DNA from: Verrucomicrobiota bacterium
GTDB lineage: Bacteria; Verrucomicrobiota; Verrucomicrobiia; Chthoniobacterales; UBA10450
Assembly (NCBI GenBank): GCA_003219095.1
Contig: QHPM01000168.1
Coordinates: 1 to 7,535, forward strand
Direction: 5' to 3'
Length of the DNA: 7,535 nt
Part shown: positions 1-7,535 of the stretch, piece by piece
How the letters are laid out: each line of letters opens with the position of its first letter
Numbering within the stretch: position 1 is the first letter of the stretch
Translations under genes and position numbers: made by a program
Notes under the pieces: generated by a model
Database searches by the model: none
The model's input: only the letters and a program-made list of their open reading frames with translations
What the model was told of the DNA's origin: nothing

Positions 1-127
1 AACTATGGTCAGCGACCCGAAGATATTTTCGCCCGTTAAACACGTGAACCGACGCCAAAAAAGTATTGTTAACTTTAGCCTCCTTTAGGCATTTAGCCGA
101 GAGACGGGCTGGTGATTACCTCATGCT

Positions 128-874
128 CTAGAGCCCCTCGAAGATGGATGGAGCGAGTGGCGGATTAATTTTCACACTTCTGACCACCGCGCTTTCGAGT
201 ACTTTTCCGCTTTGGAGATCGGTTTCGCTCGATGCGAACGCCAATTGCACTCCGGCTACAGTCCGAAAATCGGAGTTATGCTGTTCGATTGTCATCGGGG
301 TTGGATCGACATCCACATGCAACGGCCGAACATCGCGTCGACGGGTGATTAACCAGGTTTTTGGATCGACATATAATGTCGTGCAGTAGCCGTCGTTCAG
401 CGTTAACCGCAGAACGTAATAACTGATGCCGTCAATCCTTTCTCGTCCGTCGAGCTCGATCCGATGCCCACGTGCTTTCAACTCATGCAAGCCAAACAAT
501 TTTCCCGGTAACTCAACGCCATGCCGGAGCGCTGCGGTCGCTGTTTCTGTCGCCGCCTTTTGCGCACTTCCTTTCCCTTCCCATTGCCACCCTTTCTGGC
601 CGTCAAACGCTTCCGTAAAGACGTGCTCGCCACCAGCGTTGACATCAATCCTCATCTTGCCAGGGCGCGCGGCGAAGTAAGTGCCGTCCACTTCAAACTT
701 CGGATCGGTGATATGAAGATCGAATTCAATCGATTGGATCGCTTCGATGGCGGCACGACCACCCATTGCTTTGGTGTGACGCTCGATCACTTCATCCAAA
801 GTGTTTGAACTGCCGAGATCAAGTCCATTAGATCGCGATGGCCATTCATGATCACTCGTGAATGACGCCGCCAA
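128..874 (-). CDS. LolA-like (outer-membrane lipoprotein carrier/sorting-type) protein, start uncertain
   Basis: The 248-residue frame resembles the LolA/LolB-like lipoprotein-sorting family, whose half-barrel proteins carry lipids or lipoproteins across the periplasm. Visible family-type features are a helix with the sequence ERHTKAMGG (31-39), a strand followed by RPGKMRIDV (70-78), FDGQKGWQW (90-98), YVDPKTWLI (168-176) and an ending INPPL...IF (236-245). The frame ends cleanly at a TAG. The 5' end is doubtful. The frame opens with TTG at 874 and has no Shine-Dalgarno there. Alternative in-frame starts are TTG at 799, GTG at 790 and ATG at 766. None gives a signal peptide, although relatives normally have one. 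I also found no hydrophobic leader in the other two minus frames just upstream. The gene lies behind groL on the same strand but beyond the groL terminator, so it probably has its own weak promoter or depends on readthrough. It could be a 5'-truncated gene. The family call is fairly firm; the substrate is unknown. Confidence 0.7.
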   Translation of the reverse strand: MAASFTSDHEWPSRSNGLDLGSSNTLDEVIERHTKAMGGRAAIEAIQSIEFDLHITDPKFEVDGTYFAARPGKMRIDVNAGGEHVFTEAFDGQKGWQWEGKGSAQKAATETATAALRHGVELPGKLFGLHELKARGHRIELDGRERIDGISYYVLRLTLNDGYCTTLYVDPKTWLITRRRDVRPLHVDVDPTPMTIEQHNSDFRTVAGVQLAFASSETDLQSGKVLESAVVRSVKINPPLAPSIFEGL

Positions 875-902
875 AGGTTGGATTTTGTCTAAGGATTGAT
901 CC

Positions 903-939
903 GAAAAGCAAAACAGCCGGACCCTTGCGAGTCCGGCTG
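903..939 (-). terminator. Rho-independent terminator of the groS-groL transcript
   Basis: A perfect 9-bp stem (914-922 pairing with 931-939, arm CAGCCGGAC) encloses an 8-base loop. On the minus strand it is followed by TTTTGCTTTT (913-904). It begins 34 bases beyond the groL stop codon, which fits an intrinsic terminator for the chaperone transcript. The plus-strand side lacks a T-run, so it should act in one direction only. Confidence 0.88.
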
Positions 940-973
940 CTGTTGAATTTTAGTTGTCGACCTTTGTTTCGGC

Positions 974-2617
<1,644 letters not shown>

Positions 2618-2622
2618 CTATG

Positions 2623-2650
2623 TTGATAGTTGGTGGTTGTTGGTTGATCG
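2623..2650. repeat. Four imperfect tandem heptamers in the groS-groL gap
   Basis: On the plus strand the stretch reads as four consecutive 7-base units, each starting TTG: TTGATAG, TTGGTGG, TTGTTGG and TTGATCG. On the mRNA (minus) strand this is a G-poor CAAC-rich tract lying just before the groL start codon, where a Shine-Dalgarno would normally be. It may be a low-complexity translation-initiation leader or a short tandem repeat of a dispersed family. Confidence 0.6.
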
Positions 2651-2654
2651 ACAA

Positions 2655-2951
2655 TCAGCCGATGATGCCGAGGATATCGTCCTCCCGCATGATCAGGTAA
2701 GTTTCGCCGTCGATCTTGATTTCGGTGCCGCCGTACTTCGAGATCAACACTTTGTCTCCCGACTTTACGGTGAAATCGACTTTCTTGCCGTTGTCGTCGA
2801 TTTTACCGGTGCCAAGAGCGACGACTTTGCCTTCCTGCGGTTTTTCCTTCGCGGTATCAGGGATAATGATACCGCCCTTTTTTGTTTCCGTCTCTTCAAT
2901 CGGCTGCACTAGCACCCGATCTCCAAGCGGTCTGACGTTAACTGATGCCAT
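2655..2951 (-). CDS. groS: Co-chaperonin GroES (Cpn10)
   Basis: A 98-residue protein of standard GroES length, the heptameric lid that caps GroEL and closes the folding chamber. It begins [15 protein letters not shown]. The mobile loop that docks onto GroEL spans about residues 17-34 and contains GGIIIP (26-31). The later segment [26 protein letters not shown] is the typical C-terminal barrel. I chose the ATG at 2951. A GTG at 2966 would add five residues (MKKKI), but it overlaps the AGGAG Shine-Dalgarno, so it is unlikely to be the start. The gene sits 87 bases after dnaK and 40 bases before groL, all on the minus strand, giving a dnaK-groS-groL order. No oddities were seen in the protein. 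Confidence 0.97.
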   Translation of the reverse strand: MASVNVRPLGDRVLVQPIEETETKKGGIIIPDTAKEKPQEGKVVALGTGKIDDNGKKVDFTVKSGDKVLISKYGGTEIKIDGETYLIMREDDILGIIG

Positions 2952-2965
2952 AATTTTTTTCTTCA

Positions 2966-2970
2966 CTCCT
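2966..2970 (-). promoter_or_regulatory. Shine-Dalgarno of groS (start-deciding)
   Basis: AGGAG on the minus strand lies 14 bases before the ATG at 2951, with an A/T-rich spacer. The spacing is long, but the motif overlaps the alternative GTG at 2966-2964 and so rules that start out. Confidence 0.6.
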
Positions 2971-2992
2971 TTGTTTTACTTAGGGTTGCTGC

Positions 2993-3026
2993 CGGCAGTA
3001 GCTCGGGAGTTAGCGAGCTACCGCCG
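2993..3026 (-). other. Strong intercistronic hairpin between dnaK and groS
   Basis: GTAGCTCG (2998-3005) pairs perfectly with CGAGCTAC (3014-3021) around an 8-base loop. After one A/C mismatch the stem continues for four more pairs (2993-2996 with 3023-3026). Neither strand has a T-run after it, so it is not a classical terminator. Placed between dnaK and groS it may mark an mRNA-processing or stabilising site, a partial attenuator, or a REP-type intergenic palindrome. The structure is seen; the role is inferred. Confidence 0.65.
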
Positions 3027-3038
3027 ACAAATTCGTTG

Positions 3039-5021
<1,983 letters not shown>

Positions 5022-5024
5022 TCA

Positions 5025-5163
5025 GCAGCGTCTGTTCCAACTAGTCAAAACGCTGCGTAAGTATCTTTTCAATAATCAGTTACATCCTAAGCGGAAAGAC
5101 CGCTGCTTTGCTAGAACGCGCCAAATTGACGCGAAATTTCCGCGTAGGATCGGATCGCTGCGT
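5025..5163. promoter_or_regulatory. Divergent dnaK / zinc-ribbon gene control region with recurring hexamers and dyads
   Basis: The 209-base gap (4998-5206) separates two divergent genes and should hold both promoters. CGCTGC occurs on the plus strand at 5051-5056, 5101-5106 and 5156-5161, and its reverse complement GCAGCG at 5025-5030. Two of these extend to CGCTGCGT (5051-5058 and 5156-5163). A near-perfect dyad, ACGCG-AAATTT-C-CGCGT, lies at 5129-5145, and a small hairpin AGCGG/CCGCT at 5090-5104. I see no CIRCE (TTAGCACTC-N9-GAGTGCTAA) and no convincing sigma-32-type promoter. A TTGACT at 5048-5043 (minus) has only a poor -10 partner. Control of dnaK is therefore unresolved; the repeated elements are candidate operators only. 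Confidence 0.35.
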
Positions 5164-5180
5164 CAGCTCGTCACCCTGCT

Positions 5181-5189
5181 TGGTATACG
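5181..5189 (+). promoter_or_regulatory. Possible extended -10 promoter element for the zinc-ribbon gene
   Basis: TGGTATACG fits the extended -10 pattern TG-N-TATAAT-like. No good -35 is found at the normal distance. If used, the transcript would start about 10 bases before ATG 5207, giving a very short leader, consistent with the absence of a Shine-Dalgarno there. Weak prediction. Confidence 0.25.
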
Positions 5190-5206
5190 CTCTGCTCAGT
5201 CACTAA

Positions 5207-5560
5207 ATGATGAACCCTGTTCGTCCGCAGGCAAGAAACGAAGCAGGGGACCTTCTCTTCAAGTGCCAGCACTGCGCCAGTCCGCTTGTGGTCAATGCGG
5301 CGGCTGCTGGAATGACTCTGAACTGCCAGCGCTGCGGTAACCCGACGCTTGTTCCAGTGCAGTCGGCGACCCCAAGCCCGACCGCGCCAACGGAACTCAC
5401 GGACCTGCAACGCAAGTTGAAAGAGAACGAATCGCAGCGCACTGAAGTGACCGGTTACATCAACCAGCTTAGCATTCAGCTCCATCGCTGGAAGCTGCGC
5501 TTGCAGACATTGAACGAACGCAAGACCGAGTTGGAAGAAGAGCGACGTAGGACTACATAA
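5207..5560 (+). CDS. Small zinc-ribbon plus coiled-coil protein, function unknown
   Basis: A 117-residue soluble protein with no signal peptide or membrane segment. The N-terminal part has a clear zinc-ribbon pattern: C20-x2-C23, then 16 residues, then C40-x2-C43 (FKCQHC ... LNCQRCG). Four cysteines are placed to bind one zinc. A Pro/Thr/Ser-rich linker (about 51-63) follows. The rest (about 64-115) is strongly charged and Leu-spaced (LQRKLKENESQ, LRLQTLNERKTELEEERR) and should be a helical coiled coil. In the reading frame a TAA immediately precedes ATG 5207, so the start is 5207 or the adjacent ATG at 5210; neither has a Shine-Dalgarno. The gene is divergent from dnaK and 78 bases ahead of thyA. 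The zinc ribbon proves a real protein and rejects the overlapping minus-strand frame. The role is unknown; by architecture it might bind nucleic acid, RNA polymerase or a partner protein, but this is only inference. Confidence 0.8.
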   Translation: MMNPVRPQARNEAGDLLFKCQHCASPLVVNAAAAGMTLNCQRCGNPTLVPVQSATPSPTAPTELTDLQRKLKENESQRTEVTGYINQLSIQLHRWKLRLQTLNERKTELEEERRRTT

Positions 5561-5584
5561 TCGGCGGGTCAGCGGCGCGCCGAT
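5560..5584 (+). other. Hairpin between the zinc-ribbon gene and thyA
   Basis: ATCGGCG (5560-5566) pairs with CGCCGAT (5578-5584) over an 11-base loop, beginning at the last base of the zinc-ribbon stop codon. No T-run follows, so termination is unlikely to be complete and the two genes could be cotranscribed. Confidence 0.4.
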
Positions 5585-5638
5585 GAATGATCGAAACATC
5601 GGCTGGAAGCTGGCGACAATTTTCACTACCGTCTAAGA

Positions 5639-6442
5639 GTGCGGCAATATCACGATCTTCTTCGCCTCGTCCTCGAGGAAGGAGTAGCGCGCAGCGATCG
5701 GACCGGAACCGGGACATTATCGATCTTCGGCGCGCAAGCGCGATTCGATTTGCGTCCCGGCGGCGCGGGGTTTCCGCTACTGACGACGAAAAAACTCCAT
5801 CTCAGATCGATCATCTACGAGTTGCTTTGGTTTTTGCGCGGCGAGACCAACGTTCGCTATCTGAACGAGCATGGCGTCACCATCTGGAACGAATGGGCAG
5901 ATGAAAACGGAAATCTTGGCCGGGTTTACGGCGCCCAGTGGCGCGATTGGCACGGAGGAAACGGAATCCGCATCGATCAGATCGACAAAATAATCTCTGA
6001 GATCAGAGAAAACCCATCTAGCAGACGATTGATCGTTAATGCATGGAACCCCGCCGAGATAGACCAAATGGCTTTGCCGCCGTGTCACGTGCTTTTCCAA
6101 TTCCACGTCAACGACGGCGAACTTAGTTGTCAGCTTTATCAGCGCAGCGCCGACTTATTTCTCGGAGTGCCGTTCAACATTGCGAGCTACTCGTTGCTTA
6201 CCATGATGATCGCGCAAGTGTGCGACCTTCACCCGGGAGACTTTGTCCATACTTTCGGCGACCTCCATCTGTACCAGAATCACCTCGAACAGGCGCGCGA
6301 GCAGCTAAGGCGTGAGTGCCGGCCTCTGCCACGTATGCAATTAAATCCGGCAATCACCCGAATTGAGGACTTTGGCTTCGAGGATTTTACCCTTCTCGAT
6401 TACAACCCGCACCCTTCGATCAAAGCGCCGATCGCCGTCTGA
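5639..6442 (+). CDS. thyA: Thymidylate synthase ThyA
   Basis: Converts dUMP to dTMP in the cytoplasm, using 5,10-methylenetetrahydrofolate as both carbon donor and reductant. The 267-residue protein aligns end to end with E. coli ThyA (264). Seen are DRTGTGT with Arg21 (phosphate loop), ELLWFL (61-66), DENGNLG-VYGAQWR, the Arg129-Arg130 pair (phosphate binding from the other subunit), and the catalytic Cys149 in [14 protein letters not shown] supplies Arg169 and Asp172; PFNIASY gives Asn180; HLYQNH gives His210 and Tyr212. The end IKAPIAV matches the family. The start is GTG: its MRQYHDLL lines up with the E. coli MKQYLELM, and no ATG or TTG is in frame after the upstream stop at 5588. The Shine-Dalgarno is weak. 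folA, a frequent neighbour, is absent here. The protein appears intact and active. Confidence 0.97.
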   Translation: MRQYHDLLRLVLEEGVARSDRTGTGTLSIFGAQARFDLRPGGAGFPLLTTKKLHLRSIIYELLWFLRGETNVRYLNEHGVTIWNEWADENGNLGRVYGAQWRDWHGGNGIRIDQIDKIISEIRENPSSRRLIVNAWNPAEIDQMALPPCHVLFQFHVNDGELSCQLYQRSADLFLGVPFNIASYSLLTMMIAQVCDLHPGDFVHTFGDLHLYQNHLEQAREQLRRECRPLPRMQLNPAITRIEDFGFEDFTLLDYNPHPSIKAPIAV

Positions 6443-6505
6443 TTACCTCTCATCTTTCGGCGATTGCCGCTGAGACTTTTCTCGCTCGCCCGGGTTGAAG
6501 TAGAT

Positions 6506-7159
6506 GTGAGGATTATTGGGGGAATTGCCTGCCGCGCCGTAGCCTTTGGCGTAGGCGGGTCGATTTTGTTGCTATCGCTCGCATCAGCGAGCGCACAAGT
6601 TGAAAATCCGTTTCGCGTTGAGATCGATCTTCAACAACAAACCGCATTCCTGATTCGCGGACGGGGTCTAGTTCTCGAATCACCAATCTCCAGCGGGCGC
6701 TATGGACATCTTACACAAACCGGCGCGTTCAAGGTTGTTGAGAAAGAGACGAATCATTACTCAAGCATCTACGGCAAGATCGTGGACGCGAATGGCAACA
6801 CCATTGTCGCCGACGCTGATGTCGACATGAAAGTGCCGCGCGGTGACAAGTTCATGCCCGCGCCGATGCGGTACTTCATGCGCTTCCATGAAGCTGACGG
6901 AATGCACGCGGGGTATCTCCCCGGTTATCCAGCATCGCACGGCTGCGTGCGGATGCCCGAACAATTGGCGATTGCGTTCTTCCGTGCGGTCGAAGTTGGA
7001 ACACCGGTTACAGTTTTCGGCAGAACGCCGCGGGCGATCGGGTCCGATCCTTACGGTCCTCGATCGGGGCGAGGAACGCAGCCGTGGTTTGGCCGGCCGG
7101 TGGGTCCGAGATTTCAACCGCAATACGATCCCCGCTATCTAGATCCCTGGTGGCACTGA
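6506..7159 (+). CDS. Exported L,D-transpeptidase (YkuD/ErfK family)
   Basis: The YkuD domain (about residues 37-173 from the chosen start) forms 3-3 cross-links in peptidoglycan or attaches proteins to it, using a catalytic cysteine. The diagnostic region is complete: GMHAGYLPGYPASHGCVRMP, with His134, His145 and catalytic Cys147. I chose GTG 6506. It gives a 217-residue protein with a textbook signal peptide: basic start MRIIGG, hydrophobic core GGSILLLSLASA and an ASA-Q cleavage site after about residue 30. A longer frame from TTG 6464 only adds a poor leader. There is no lipobox. The C-terminal 44 residues are rich in Pro, Arg, Gly and aromatics (for example QPWFGRPVGPRFQPQYDPRY) and lie outside the enzyme domain. 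Such a tail could bind the cell wall, but that is inference. The gene is 63 bases after thyA on the same strand, and the Shine-Dalgarno is weak. Confidence 0.9.
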   Translation: MRIIGGIACRAVAFGVGGSILLLSLASASAQVENPFRVEIDLQQQTAFLIRGRGLVLESPISSGRYGHLTQTGAFKVVEKETNHYSSIYGKIVDANGNTIVADADVDMKVPRGDKFMPAPMRYFMRFHEADGMHAGYLPGYPASHGCVRMPEQLAIAFFRAVEVGTPVTVFGRTPRAIGSDPYGPRSGRGTQPWFGRPVGPRFQPQYDPRYLDPWWH

Positions 7160-7198
7160 TTTCAGGTTCCGCCGGAAGATGTAGCTTTACTTTCGGAG

Positions 7199-7224
7199 AG
7201 GGCGGGCTCACGCAAGTACGCCCT
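7199..7224. other. Hairpin in the convergent gap after the L,D-transpeptidase gene
   Basis: AGGGCG (7199-7204) pairs with CGCCCT (7219-7224) over a 14-base loop, between convergent genes where terminators are expected. No T-run follows on either strand, so it is at best a weak terminator. It sits inside a stretch (7162-7260) that looks like a dispersed intergenic repeat. Confidence 0.3.
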
Positions 7225-7274
7225 GTAGAGCGAGACTTCGTCGAGCCGCATCAACCGTCCGCCGCCAAGGCTAC

Positions 7275-7535
7275 TCAGTGATTGGTGCTAGCTGTTTTTG
7301 GTCCCCGCTCCAGCCGAATCAGATCGGATAAAATGCTGATTGTTTCGTCCCGTTCCGGGTCGATCGTGGGCTCTTTCGAGTCCTCGTCCTGACCGCTCAA
7401 ACCGTCATTCTCGGTATCGGCATCATCCGCGGCTTCCGGCGCGACTTTCGCTGAGCCGTTCTTTTTCGCCAAAGCCAGCTTGCCCGGATACATGATGAGC
7501 TGAAGATTTGGCTTGTCGACCGTATCGAGAGTCAG
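7275..7535 (-). CDS. C-terminal part of an unrecognised protein (5' end beyond the window)
   Basis: The frame is open from the right edge to TGA at 7277-7275, showing 86 residues. An internal ATG at 7493 exists, but the 14 codons before it read without stop as a plausible strand (LTLDTVDKPNLQLI), continuing into MYPGKLALAKKN. The gene therefore most likely starts outside the window and this is its end. After that short ordered part the chain becomes strongly acidic and low in hydrophobic residues (about residues 34-60, rich in Asp, Glu, Ala and Ser), probably disordered. A final ISILSDLIRLER segment could be a short amphipathic helix. I do not recognise the family. It converges with the L,D-transpeptidase gene across a 115-base gap. 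Confidence 0.6.
   Translation of the reverse strand: MTLDTVDKPNLQLIMYPGKLALAKKNGSAKVAPEAADDADTENDGLSGQDEDSKEPTIDPERDETISILSDLIRLERGPKTASTNH

Noticed and set aside
301..372. Direct repeat TTGGATCGACAT at 301-312 and 361-372
   Set aside because: Both copies fall inside the LolA-like gene and encode its two VDP motifs (VDPTP and VDPK), so the repeat is explained by coding sequence.
5171..5626. A 151-codon minus-strand open frame opposite the zinc-ribbon gene
   Set aside because: The plus strand encodes a clear CxxC...CxxC zinc ribbon and coiled coil with a clean start and stop. The minus frame has no recognisable domain and is its shadow.
6458..6469. CGGC-GATT-GCCG hairpin after thyA as a terminator
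   Set aside because: Only four base pairs and no adjacent T-run.
6464..6505. TTG 6464 as the start of the L,D-transpeptidase
   Set aside because: The added 14 residues spoil an otherwise typical signal peptide that begins at GTG 6506.
5207..7159. A novel defence or mobile system spanning the plus-strand genes
   Set aside because: thyA and the YkuD enzyme are ordinary housekeeping genes, with no nuclease, transposase, toxin or repeat array nearby.

Overview
The window looks like chromosomal DNA from a free-living, moderately GC-rich Gram-negative-type bacterium. The GroEL and DnaK sequences, the small zinc-ribbon/coiled-coil protein and the periplasmic L,D-transpeptidase together suggest Verrucomicrobiota, perhaps a soil lineage. 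This assignment is an inference from remembered family resemblance and needs a phylogeny. I see no phage, plasmid, IS element, CRISPR array, tRNA or rRNA.

Left part (1-5021), minus strand: a chaperone cluster is transcribed right to left as dnaK (3039-4997), groS (2655-2951), groL (974-2614). It is closed by a good rho-independent terminator (903-939). The dnaK-groS gap carries a strong hairpin without a U-tract. The groS-groL gap has no Shine-Dalgarno and instead holds four imperfect 7-base units. Beyond the terminator lies a LolA-like lipoprotein-carrier-type gene (128-874) whose 5' end is unclear and which shows no signal peptide.

Middle (4998-5206): a compact divergent intergenic region separates dnaK from a plus-strand gene for a small zinc-ribbon/coiled-coil protein (5207-5560). 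It has no CIRCE element but does have recurring CGCTGC/GCAGCG hexamers and other dyads.

Right part, plus strand: thyA (thymidylate synthase, 5639-6442) is followed by an exported YkuD-type L,D-transpeptidase (6506-7159). A 115-base gap (7160-7274) with repeat-like character separates this from the C-terminal end of an unrecognised minus-strand gene that runs off the right edge (7275-7535).

Functionally, DnaK and GroEL/GroES are the two main ATP-dependent folding machines. ThyA makes dTMP, and the L,D-transpeptidase cross-links or modifies peptidoglycan. Nothing ties these into a new multi-gene system; the window is mostly ordinary housekeeping. The points worth a second look are the regulatory and intergenic structures, the uncharacterised zinc-ribbon protein beside dnaK, and the signal-less LolA-like gene.
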